Below, piece by piece: positions 8,394 to 16,338 of a DNA stretch of 64,000 nt. The stretch lies in assembly GCF_019904175.1 (NCBI RefSeq), contig NZ_CP061913.1:10912001-10976000 (forward strand), given 5' to 3'. The notes under the pieces are model-generated. The model did no database searches. It saw only the letters and a program-made list of their open reading frames with translations, and was not told the origin of the DNA. The translations under genes and the position numbers were made by a program. This DNA is from Dactylosporangium vinaceum (GTDB taxonomy: Bacteria > Actinomycetota > Actinomycetes > Mycobacteriales > Micromonosporaceae). The first letter of the stretch is position 1. Each line of letters begins with the position of its first letter.

Positions 8394-9533
8394 TCAACGA
8401 GCGAGGGCTTGCTCCAGATCGGCCAGAAGATCGTCGATCGTCTCGATTCCGACAGACAACCGGACGAGGTCGCCCGGTACCTCCAGCGGGCTCCCGGCGG
8501 CGCTCGCGTGGGTCATGCGGCCGGGGTGCTCGATCAGGGACTCGACGCCGCCGAGCGACTCGCCGAGCACGAACAGCTTCGCGCGGTTGCAGATCGCGAC
8601 GGCGTGCTCCTCGCTCTGGGCGCGGAAGCTCACCATCCCGCCGAAGCGGCGCATCTGCTTGGCCGCCGTCTCGTGTCCGGGGTGCTCGGGCAGCCCGGGG
8701 TACAGAATCTGGCCCACGCTCTTGCTTCTCGACAGGAACTCGACGACCTTCTCGGCGTTGTCGCAGTGGCGGTCCATCCGCACGCCGAGCGTCTTGATCC
8801 CGCGCAGTGTGAGCCAGGCGTCGAACGGGCCGTTGATGGCGCCCATCGCGTTCTGGTGGAACGCGAGCTCGCCCATGAGGGCCTCGTCGGTGCCGATGAG
8901 CGCGCCGCCGACGACGTCGGAGTGCCCGCCGAGGTACTTCGTCGTCGAGTGCACGACGACGTCCGCGCCGAGGTGGAGGGGCTGCTGGAGGTACGGCGAG
9001 GCGAACGTGTTGTCGACGACGAGCAGCGCGCCGCGGTCGTGGGCGGCCTGGGCCAGCGCGGCGATGTCGGCGATCCCGAGCAGCGGGTTGGTCGGCGTCT
9101 CCACCCAGACGATCCGGGTCTTGTCGGTCATCGCCGCCCGCACCGAGTCGACGCTGTGAATCGAGGCGGCCGTCCAGTTGAGGCCCCAGCGCTCGGCGAC
9201 CTTCGAGAACAGCCGGAACGTGCCGCCGTAGGCGTCGTCGGGGATGATCACGTGGTCGCCCGGCCGGCACACCGTGCGCAGCAGCGTGTCCTCGGCGGCG
9301 AGGCCGGAGGCGAACGTCAGCGCCCGGCGGCCGCCCTCGAGCGCGGCCAGGCACTCCTGCAGCGAGTCGCGCGTCGGGTTGGTGGTGCGGCTGTATTCGT
9401 ACCCCTGCCGCGGGCTTCCGACGGCGTCCTGGGCATACGTACTGGTCTGGAAGATCGGCAGCACGACCGCGCCGGTGACCGGGTCCGGCTCCTGGCCGGC
9501 GTGGATCGCGAGTGTATCGAAGCCGTGGGTCAT
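8394..9533 (-). CDS. metB: Cystathionine gamma-synthase or lyase
   Basis: 379 aa Cys/Met-metabolism PLP enzyme. The PLP lysine is K199 in HSTTKYLGGHSD, with SRTTNPTR near residue 48 and VETPTNP near 144. The actinobacterial MetB group makes cystathionine from an activated homoserine and cysteine; some members also act as gamma-lyases, and sequence alone does not separate the two. The start ATG 9533 has GGAG close upstream. cbs lies 9 kb away, so both trans-sulfuration directions are encoded in this window. It is divergent from the HIT gene across only 34 bp. Confidence 0.92.
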   Translation of the reverse strand: MTHGFDTLAIHAGQEPDPVTGAVVLPIFQTSTYAQDAVGSPRQGYEYSRTTNPTRDSLQECLAALEGGRRALTFASGLAAEDTLLRTVCRPGDHVIIPDDAYGGTFRLFSKVAERWGLNWTAASIHSVDSVRAAMTDKTRIVWVETPTNPLLGIADIAALAQAAHDRGALLVVDNTFASPYLQQPLHLGADVVVHSTTKYLGGHSDVVGGALIGTDEALMGELAFHQNAMGAINGPFDAWLTLRGIKTLGVRMDRHCDNAEKVVEFLSRSKSVGQILYPGLPEHPGHETAAKQMRRFGGMVSFRAQSEEHAVAICNRAKLFVLGESLGGVESLIEHPGRMTHASAAGSPLEVPGDLVRLSVGIETIDDLLADLEQALAR

Positions 9534-9567
9534 TTCTCCGACCCTAGTCTTGGATAGTGTGGGGCTC

Positions 9568-9984
9568 GTGTCGGAGTGCCTGTTCTGCTCGATCGCGTCG
9601 GGCGCCGCGCCCGGGTTCCTGGTGGCCGCCACGGACACCGCCGCCGCCTTCCTGGACATCCGGCCGGTGTTCAAGGGCCATGTGCTTGTCGTGCCGCGCA
9701 CCCATGTCGTGACGCTCGTGGATCTACCCGAGGCGGACATCGCCAGCTATTTCGGGTTTGTGCAGAAGATCGCGGCGGCCGTGGAGACCGGGCTGTCCGC
9801 CGGCGGCACCTTCGTCGCCATCAACAACCGGGTCTCACAGAGCGTGGCCCACCTGCATACCCATGTGGTACCGCGAACGAAGGGCGACGGGCTCAAGGGC
9901 TTCTTCTGGCCGCGGACGAAATACGCGTCCGACGACGAGGCGTTGTCCTACGCGGAGAAGGTCGCAGCCGTAATGAGCTCATAA
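9568..9984 (+). CDS. HIT-family nucleotide hydrolase
   Basis: 138 aa. The histidine triad HLHTHVV lies at residues 95-101, the catalytic AHLHTHVVP block of Hint-type enzymes that cleave AMP-linked substrates. A CLFC pair (C4, C7) at the N-terminus is common in this family and can bind zinc. The GTG at 9568 gives the conventional MSECLFC start; a GTG three codons earlier is possible. No ribosome binding site is seen and a TAGT-rich stretch lies immediately upstream, so the message may be nearly leaderless. msrA follows 63 bp downstream. Confidence 0.9.
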   Translation: MSECLFCSIASGAAPGFLVAATDTAAAFLDIRPVFKGHVLVVPRTHVVTLVDLPEADIASYFGFVQKIAAAVETGLSAGGTFVAINNRVSQSVAHLHTHVVPRTKGDGLKGFFWPRTKYASDDEALSYAEKVAAVMSS

Positions 9985-10047
9985 GGCACAGCGGCGTTGG
10001 ACGAGGCAAACTTGAGCCTAGACGCATCAAGTTCTAAGGAGCGGATC

Positions 10048-10713
10048 GTGTTCCTGCGGTACACCAAGCAGCTTGACCTGCCGACCGCCGAGTCGGCCCT
10101 CACCGGGCGCGACACCCAGATGCCCGTAGCCGCGAAGCACACCGTCCTCGGCACCCCGCTGCGCGGCCCGTGGCCGGCCGGCCTGGAGGTCGCCTACTTC
10201 GGCATGGGCTGCTTCTGGGGCGCCGAGCGCATCTTCTGGCGCATCCCCGGCGTGCACTCGACAGCCGTGGGCTACCAGGGCGGCTTCACGAAGAACCCGA
10301 CGTACGAGGAGACCTGCTCGGGCAACACCGGCCACACCGAGGCCGTCCAGGTCGTCTACGACCCGGCCCGCGTCTCGTACGAGACGCTGCTCAAGGCGTT
10401 CTGGGAGAACCACGACCCGACCCAGGGCATGCGCCAGGGCAACGACGTCGGCACGCAGTACCGCTCGGCGATCTACACCACCACCCCGGCCCAGGCCGCC
10501 GTGGCGGCGTCGTCGCGCGAGGCGTTCCAGCCGGTCGTCAGCAAGGCGGGCCGCGGCCAGATCACCACCGAGATCAAGCCGGCCGGGCCGTTCTACTACG
10601 CCGAGGACTACCACCAGCAGTACCTCTCCGACTCCAAGAACCCCGGCGGCTACTGCAACCACGGCCCCAACGGCCTGACCTGCCCCATCGGCGTGGGCAC
10701 GCTCCCCGCCTGA
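10048..10713 (+). CDS. msrA: Peptide-methionine (S)-S-oxide reductase MsrA
   Basis: 221 aa repair enzyme that reduces S-epimers of methionine sulfoxide. The catalytic motif GCFWG (C55) is preceded by a long N-terminal extension of about 45 residues typical of actinobacterial and plant MsrA. Further motifs are GHTEAVQVVYDP and FYYAEDYHQQYL, and resolving cysteines lie near the C-terminus (GGYCNHG, GLTCPIG). GTG 10048 has AAGGAG 6 nt upstream. It is codirectional with the HIT and Nudix genes, which suggests a housekeeping and stress cluster. Confidence 0.96.
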   Translation: MFLRYTKQLDLPTAESALTGRDTQMPVAAKHTVLGTPLRGPWPAGLEVAYFGMGCFWGAERIFWRIPGVHSTAVGYQGGFTKNPTYEETCSGNTGHTEAVQVVYDPARVSYETLLKAFWENHDPTQGMRQGNDVGTQYRSAIYTTTPAQAAVAASSREAFQPVVSKAGRGQITTEIKPAGPFYYAEDYHQQYLSDSKNPGGYCNHGPNGLTCPIGVGTLPA

Positions 10714-10761
10714 CCGTGCTCCGCCTGGCTTTTCCTTCCGCCGGGGCGGCATAGTGCGGCG

Positions 10762-11223
10762 GTGACGATTCCGAGAGCGGTCGCGGTGGTGACCGAAGCG
10801 CGTCGAGTGCTGGTGATCAAGCGGTTCCTTCGCCGGCACTCGTCCGCCGCCTGCGTCATGTGCGCGGAAGACGGCCGGCCCGGGCCCGACTGCCCGGGCC
10901 ACCACTATGCGGTGCTCCCCGGCGGCGGCGTCGAGGCCGGGGAGAGCGCCGAGGCGGCGGCCGTACGCGAGCTGGCCGAGGAGACAGGCCTCGCGGCCAC
11001 GATCGCCGGCCGGATCTGGACCAGCCAGGAGCGCGGCCGCACCGGCTTCTACTTCCTGATGGCCGACGTGACGGGCGTGCCGGCCCTCTCCGGCCCCGAG
11101 GCCGTCGCGAACGGCCCGGACAACAGCTTCGAACTGCTGTGGGCCACACCCGCCGAGTTCGAACCGCTCAACCTGCGCCCCGCCGACGTCCGCCCCGTGC
11201 TGACCGCCCTGCTCGCCACCTGA
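10762..11223 (+). CDS. Nudix hydrolase with a Cys/His insertion
   Basis: 153 aa. A complete Nudix box (G-x5-E-x7-RELAEETGL) spans residues 55-77, so it should hydrolyse a nucleoside diphosphate derivative. Between the first beta strands and the box lies an unusual insertion with C31-x2-C34 and C44-x2-H47-H48, which could bind a metal; I have not matched it to a named subfamily. It starts at GTG 10762, 48 bp after msrA. The substrate is unknown. Confidence 0.88.
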   Translation: MTIPRAVAVVTEARRVLVIKRFLRRHSSAACVMCAEDGRPGPDCPGHHYAVLPGGGVEAGESAEAAAVRELAEETGLAATIAGRIWTSQERGRTGFYFLMADVTGVPALSGPEAVANGPDNSFELLWATPAEFEPLNLRPADVRPVLTALLAT

Positions 11224-11468
11224 GCCGCGAGGCCCGGGCCGGGGCGGCCCACCGGACCCCGGCCGTGAAGCGGCATCGCGCCGATCGCCCTTTTCGCCCA
11301 TTTCCAAGGTAATACGAGCGGATCTCGCGGATTGCCAGTTTTGAGAACCTTTCAGGTACCCCGCTGCTACTTTGAGTGACGTCCCGGATGCTGTGCGCTA
11401 CCTCTGCAGGGAATCGCGCCCCCACCGAGCACTCCCACACCGTGGCAATCAACGGAGGAGACACTCAA

Positions 11469-13841
11469 GTGCAAGTCAGAAAGCGACTCGCCCGCGCGGC
11501 CGTCGTCCTGGGCGTGGTAGCGGCCGGTCTGGTCGCCACGTCAGCCCCAAGCTTTGCGGCCACCGACCCGATCACGACGGTCACCCCGGCCCATGGTCCG
11601 AGCGGCGGCGGCAACATCATCTCGCTCACGCCGACCACGGCGAGCAAGTTCAGCGGCGCCAGCGGCCCGGTCGCGCAGTTCTCGGCGACAGCGTGCGCCG
11701 ACCCGTACGACGCCCCGGTGCCCATCGCGTCGGCGTCCGGCTCCATCACCGCCGGTATCGTGCAGGCCACCACGGTCGCCGTCAGCGGCAGCAACCTGAA
11801 CGTCACGGTGCCGTCGTCGCTCAACCTGCCGCCCGACGTGACGGCGCCGGCCTCCTTCTACGTCTGCGTCTACGACGGCTCCACGGTCGGCACGACGGCC
11901 CTGCTGGCCAGCACGGCCACCGCCGCGTACACGGTGAACCCGATGCTCGTCGCCAGCCCGACGAGCGGCGCCAGCGGCGGTACCTACAACGTCGACCTGA
12001 TCACGGCGAACGCGGCCTTCACGCCGTACTCGACGAGCTACACGGTGCAGTTCCAGGCCAAGACCGCGGCCGGAGCCGTCTGCGCCGCCACGCCGCCGAG
12101 CGCCTCCGCGCCGAGCGCGTCGAACTCGACAACCATCACCGGCGGCGTGATCCAGGTCCCGGCGGCCAACCTCCAGGTGCCGTCGTCGCGGACCATGAAG
12201 GTCAACATGCCGGCGACGATGATCCAGCCGTATCTGACGACGCTGCCGACGGTCATGAGCACCGACTTCAACGTCTGCGTGTACGCCAGCAACGCCCTGG
12301 TGGCCGAGACGCTGACGAGCTCGCCGTTCAACCTCAGCGGCAACGTCGCGCTGAGCGCCGCCACGGGCTCCAGCGCCGGCGGCAACTCGATCACGCTTAC
12401 CGCGTTCGCCCCGATCTTCACCAGCGGCCAGACGTTCGTGCAGTTCCAGAGCACCACCACGGCCCCGGGCCAGTGTGACCAGTTCCCGCAGTCCAGCGGT
12501 GCGATCACGCCGAACGTGTCGGCGATCCGGTTCATCTCGACCTCGAAGATCGCGGTCACGGTGCCGGCGATCGCCGCCAACTCGTACAAGGTCTGCGTCT
12601 ACGACTCGGCCAACGCCAGCTCCGGCAATCACCTGGTGGCCCAGGGCTACAGCACCTACGTCTCGGGCAACATCCCGGCGATCGTGTCGGTCCTGCCGGC
12701 CACCGGCCCGGCGCAGGGCGGCTCCACGATCGTGGTGACCGGCACCAACCTGCCCAGCACGCTCGGCACGATGACCGCCGCGATCGGCGGCGTGCCGATG
12801 ACGATCACGGCCCAGACCTCGAGCAGCTTCACGGCGGTCACGCCGGCGCACGCTCCGGGCACCGGCTTCGACATCACGATCACGCTGACGAACGGCACGA
12901 CCTACACCGGCAAGCAGCTGTTCACGTTCACCAACGGCATCACGGTGACCCCGAACACCGCGCCGAACTCGAAGGCGACAGGCACCGACCTGGACATCCA
13001 GGGCGTGGGCTTCCTCGACCTGACCTTCGCCGCGCCGGGCAACTACGACTCGTTGAGCACCAAGGCGCACGTGTACCTGGTCAAGGGCACCTACGACCCG
13101 AAGGGCTCGGGCACCACGAAGACCGTCGGCCCGACCGCCGAGTGCGCGGACGTGCTCGTCGTCTCCGACACCAACCTGATCTGCACGCTGTACACGATGG
13201 GCAACGGCCCGCTGCCGTCGACCACCGGCCGCAGCGTCCAGGGCTGCACCGGCTCGAACGCCGGCACCACGCTGACGCCGGGCGGTGCCTGCACGTTCAG
13301 CGCGGCCGACGTCGGCCTGACGATCATCGGCACCGGCATCCCGGCCGCCACGACCATCACCGCGGTCAACGCCGGCACCGGCGTGGCGACGATCAGCAAG
13401 CCGATGACGGGTGCGGTCACCGGTACCACGGTGGTCAACGTCTACTCGGCGACGGGCGTGAAGGCGCTGACCGACGCGGCCGGCGCCAGCGGCCAGAAGG
13501 TGCTGACCACCACCACGGCGATGTTCGCCGCGACGGACGTCGGCAAGGCGGTCTCGGGCGCGAACATCCCGGCCGGCACGGTCATCACCGGGTTCACCGA
13601 CACGAAGACCGTGACGCTGTCGAACAACCTCAGCGGCCTGCAGAACGCCGCGGGCAGCCTCGCCCAGCCGATCTACGTGTACGGCACCGGCGCGATCCCG
13701 AACGGGACCTACACGGTCACCGTGGTGAGCAGCGGCGCGGTCAACGCGAACGTGGTCTCGGCCACCAACCCGAACGCCGCGAACTACATGCAGTCGATCC
13801 TGTCGAGCGGCTCCACGTTCACCGTGGCCGACTACAACTAG
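11469..13841 (+). CDS. Large secreted IPT/TIG-like repeat protein
   Basis: 790 aa. A Sec signal peptide is clear: QVRKRLARA, a hydrophobic core, then SAPSFA|ATD with cleavage after A30. The mature protein is Thr/Ser/Ala/Gly-rich and contains at least four Ig-like units marked by P-x-x-G-x-x-x-G-G (PAHGPSGGG, SPTSGASGG, ATGSSAGG, PATGPAQGG). The last of these is a clear IPT/TIG domain (near residue 400). Single cysteines recur in VCVY-type strands. There is no LPXTG, C-terminal helix or enzymatic domain, so it is probably released or bound to the envelope. GTG 11469 has GGAGGAG upstream. It is monocistronic, with a 245-bp leader region and a strong terminator. Confidence 0.85.
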   Translation: MQVRKRLARAAVVLGVVAAGLVATSAPSFAATDPITTVTPAHGPSGGGNIISLTPTTASKFSGASGPVAQFSATACADPYDAPVPIASASGSITAGIVQATTVAVSGSNLNVTVPSSLNLPPDVTAPASFYVCVYDGSTVGTTALLASTATAAYTVNPMLVASPTSGASGGTYNVDLITANAAFTPYSTSYTVQFQAKTAAGAVCAATPPSASAPSASNSTTITGGVIQVPAANLQVPSSRTMKVNMPATMIQPYLTTLPTVMSTDFNVCVYASNALVAETLTSSPFNLSGNVALSAATGSSAGGNSITLTAFAPIFTSGQTFVQFQSTTTAPGQCDQFPQSSGAITPNVSAIRFISTSKIAVTVPAIAANSYKVCVYDSANASSGNHLVAQGYSTYVSGNIPAIVSVLPATGPAQGGSTIVVTGTNLPSTLGTMTAAIGGVPMTITAQTSSSFTAVTPAHAPGTGFDITITLTNGTTYTGKQLFTFTNGITVTPNTAPNSKATGTDLDIQGVGFLDLTFAAPGNYDSLSTKAHVYLVKGTYDPKGSGTTKTVGPTAECADVLVVSDTNLICTLYTMGNGPLPSTTGRSVQGCTGSNAGTTLTPGGACTFSAADVGLTIIGTGIPAATTITAVNAGTGVATISKPMTGAVTGTTVVNVYSATGVKALTDAAGASGQKVLTTTTAMFAATDVGKAVSGANIPAGTVITGFTDTKTVTLSNNLSGLQNAAGSLAQPIYVYGTGAIPNGTYTVTVVSSGAVNANVVSATNPNAANYMQSILSSGSTFTVADYN

Positions 13842-13871
13842 TGGCCATCGTCTAGACGGTCCGACCACACA

Positions 13872-13907
13872 CGAACGGCCCGGGGTCGCGAGACTCCGGG
13901 CCGTTCG
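13872..13907 (+). terminator. Strong hairpin terminator of the IPT/TIG gene
   Basis: A 16-bp stem (CGAACGGCCCGGGGTC pairs with GACTCCGGGCCGTTCG, one G-T wobble) is closed by a GCGA tetraloop, 30 bp after the stop. It lacks a T-tract, as is common for actinobacterial hairpin terminators. Confidence 0.85.
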
Positions 13908-13942
13908 CCGTGCGGGTGAGCATGCACAACAGCGTTGGTATT

Positions 13943-14095
13943 GGCAGGCGAGGGCACAATTCGCGATATATGCGGGGGAACCACGAGAAGTGCCCTCGCC
14001 TGCCGGGTAGACCCGCTCGATCCCTGGGGAGGACGCCTGGCCGGAGGCGTTCGGAGCCGGCGGAGGCATGCCGGCAACCGTGTCCGAGCGGGTCT
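13943..14095. ncRNA. Candidate structured RNA (unclassified)
   Basis: The segment lacks a convincing gene and is dense in perfect complementarity. Helix A pairs 13943-13957 with 13990-14004 (15 bp, no mismatch, 32-nt loop). Helix B pairs 14009-14019 with 14085-14095 (11 bp, no mismatch). Inside B are two smaller hairpins: ACGCCT/AGGCGT (14033-14038 with 14045-14050) and GCCGGC/GCCGGC (14056-14061 with 14070-14075). The result is a two-domain fold with a three-way junction. The strand is undetermined. It lies between the terminator of the IPT/TIG gene and the end of a leftward small gene. I could not match it to a riboswitch class I know. Confidence 0.5.
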
Positions 14096-14160
14096 TTGTG
14101 TAGCGGGACTGCACTGCACTGGCGGGGCGCACTGGAGTCTCGCTCGGTTCAACGATCGGT

Positions 14161-14505
14161 TCAGAGGAAGGTTCCTCGGTTTCCACCGGCGCGATGCCAG
14201 CCGCCGCGCTTCTCACTCGGACGGCCGAGGTCGATGCGCCAATCGGGCATGGTGCGCAGGCTGTACAGGTCGTGGCGGGCGGTCCACGCCTCGTTCCACG
14301 GGCGGCGCGACGCCTCGGCGGCGTTCTGCGCGAGCCGGCGTGGGGCGCAGGGCCACTCACGCCCGCACCAGAGGCACTGCCCCTCACCGTCGGACTCGCT
14401 GTGCCGAGTCAGGATCTGCGTGGCGTCCCGCCACAGCAGTCGGTCGACGACGTCTGTTGGCTCGGACTGGTCAAGACTGACCAACTTCCCTACCCCCAGT
14501 CTCAT
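14161..14505 (-). CDS. Small CxxC...PC protein, function unknown
   Basis: 114 aa from ATG 14505 (AGGAA upstream; a GTG at 14520 is the alternative). It contains a putative zinc-binding block CLWCGREWPCAPRR at about residues 44-57, a pattern I associate with short uncharacterised actinobacterial proteins. The ending is basic and Gly-rich. It is transcribed away from the class-V aminotransferase gene, sharing a 101-bp divergent promoter region with it, so the two may be co-regulated. It reads towards the candidate structured RNA. No function can be given. Confidence 0.6.
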   Translation of the reverse strand: MRLGVGKLVSLDQSEPTDVVDRLLWRDATQILTRHSESDGEGQCLWCGREWPCAPRRLAQNAAEASRRPWNEAWTARHDLYSLRTMPDWRIDLGRPSEKRGGWHRAGGNRGTFL

Positions 14506-14606
14506 GAGGTTCCTGAGCACCTCCGGACGAAACGTTAAACAATCGGGCCGGACGGTGGAGCGGACAACAAGTGCGACTCTCTTCCGACCACACGAAAGGG
14601 GACGGC

Positions 14607-16301
14607 GTGGCGCGGCGGATAATGGCCGCCATGGAAAGCGCCCTCTTGCAGCGGATCCGCGCCGCAGTCATCGGAGACGACCAGGTGATGTGGGGGCCCT
14701 ACGGCGCCCGTCGCGTGACCTACGCGGACTACACCGCCTCCGGCCGGGCGCTCGACTTCATCGAGCGGTTCATCCGTGAGGAAGTGCTGCCGCGGTACGC
14801 CAACACGCACACGGAGTCGTCGGGCACCGGGCTGCAGACGACCCGGCTGCGCGAGGATGCCCGCCAGATCATCAACGAGGCCGTGGGCGGCGGGGCCGAC
14901 ACCGTCGTGATCTTCACCGGGTCCGGCTCGACCGCGGCGATCGACAAGATGGTCCACATCCTCGGCCTGCGGGTGCCGGCCGGGCTCGACGACCGCTACG
15001 ACCTCTCGGCCCACATCCCGCCGGCGGATCGCCCGGTCGTGTTCATCGGCCCCTTCGAGCATCACTCCAACGAGTTGCCGTGGCGCGAGTCCATCGCGGA
15101 TGTCGTCGTCATCCCCGAGGATCACAACGGCCACATCGACCTCGACCGGCTCCGCGCGGAACTCGCCCGGCACGCCGATCGGCCGCTGAAGATCGGATCG
15201 TTCTCGGCGGCCTCCAACGTGACCGGGATCGTGAGCGACACGCACGCGGTCTCGGCGCTGCTGCACGAGCACGGCGCGCTGTCGTTCTGGGACTTCGCGG
15301 CCGCGGCGCCCTACGTCGACATCGAGATGTCAGGGCCGCCCGGCCAGGAGAAAGACGCCGTGTTCATCTCCCCGCACAAGTTCGTCGGCGGCCCCGGTAC
15401 CCCCGGCGTCCTGGTCGTCCGGAAGGAACTGCTGACCAATCGCGTCCCGACAGTGCCCGGTGGCGGGACGGTGGACTACGTCAACCCCACCGACCACCAC
15501 TACATCGCCGACCCGGCCCACCGCGAGGAGGGCGGCACCCCGGCCATCGTCGAGTCGATCCGGGCCGGCCTGGTCTTCCAGCTCAAGCAGGCGGTCGGCA
15601 CCGGCACCATCCGGGCGCTGGAGGAGCGGTTCCTGCACGAGGCCATCGCGTCGTGGCAGACCAACCCCAACATCGAGATCCTCGGCAACCTGGACGCGTC
15701 CCGGCTGTCGATCGTGTCGCTCGTCATCAAGAAGCCCGGCGGCCGGTACCTCCACCACAACTTCGTCGTCAGCCTGCTGAACGATCTCTTCGGCATCCAG
15801 GCGCGGGGCGGATGCTCCTGCGCCGGCCCCTACGGCCACCGGCTCCTGGGCATCGACGTCGAGCGCTCGCACCGGTTCGAGCAGGAGATCATCGCGGGCT
15901 GCGAGGGGATCAAGCCGGGCTGGGTCCGGGTCAGCTTCAACTACTTCATCTCGTCGGCGGTGTTCGAGTACATCGTCGAGGCCATGCATTTCGTCGCCAC
16001 GCACGGCTGGGCATTCCTGCCGCAGTATCGCTTCGACCCCTACACGGGCCTGTGGAAGCACCGCGACGGCGTGGTGGAGCCGCCGCTACGCCTCGCCCAG
16101 CTGACGTACGCCGACTCCGGCGAGCTGACGTGGCCGGCCCGGCACGAGCGGGCCCCGGAGTCCGACCTGTCCGGATATCTGCGGTACGCACGGTCGCTCG
16201 TCGAGGCGCTGCCGGTCGTCGAGGAGCCGGACGGGGTCGTCTCGGCCAACTTCGAGGCGCTGCGCTGGTTCGACCTGCCGGCGAAATCGCTGTTGGCGTA
16301 A
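14607..16301 (+). CDS. Class-V aminotransferase-fold PLP enzyme, cysteine desulfurase-like
   Basis: 564 aa, clearly longer than IscS or SufS (about 400). Class V features are visible: TGSGSTAAIDK near the start, FEHHSNELPWR, the PLP-lysine motif SPHKFVGGPGTPGV, and RGGCSCAGPYGH, which resembles the active-site cysteine loop of desulfurases. A C-terminal extension of roughly 120 residues (from FDPYTGLW on) has no assignable domain. It could mobilise sulfur from cysteine or act on another amino acid. GTG 14607 is preceded by GAAAGGGGA; ATGs at 14622 and 14631 are alternatives. An HtrA gene follows after 37 bp. Confidence 0.85.
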   Translation: MARRIMAAMESALLQRIRAAVIGDDQVMWGPYGARRVTYADYTASGRALDFIERFIREEVLPRYANTHTESSGTGLQTTRLREDARQIINEAVGGGADTVVIFTGSGSTAAIDKMVHILGLRVPAGLDDRYDLSAHIPPADRPVVFIGPFEHHSNELPWRESIADVVVIPEDHNGHIDLDRLRAELARHADRPLKIGSFSAASNVTGIVSDTHAVSALLHEHGALSFWDFAAAAPYVDIEMSGPPGQEKDAVFISPHKFVGGPGTPGVLVVRKELLTNRVPTVPGGGTVDYVNPTDHHYIADPAHREEGGTPAIVESIRAGLVFQLKQAVGTGTIRALEERFLHEAIASWQTNPNIEILGNLDASRLSIVSLVIKKPGGRYLHHNFVVSLLNDLFGIQARGGCSCAGPYGHRLLGIDVERSHRFEQEIIAGCEGIKPGWVRVSFNYFISSAVFEYIVEAMHFVATHGWAFLPQYRFDPYTGLWKHRDGVVEPPLRLAQLTYADSGELTWPARHERAPESDLSGYLRYARSLVEALPVVEEPDGVVSANFEALRWFDLPAKSLLA

Positions 16302-16338
16302 CGCTGGGCGGCATGCGCGGGGCCTGGGCCGTGTTCGG

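Noticed and set aside
13943..14095. Known riboswitch (ydaO/c-di-AMP, SAM, cobalamin)
   Set aside because: Short similarities such as GCGGGGGAACCAC and GCCGGCAACC exist, but the remaining conserved cores of these classes are absent, so no class was assigned.
11541..14387. 948-codon open frame on the minus strand
   Set aside because: Runs antisense through the IPT/TIG gene and its terminator; Arg/Gly/Val-rich shadow without domain.
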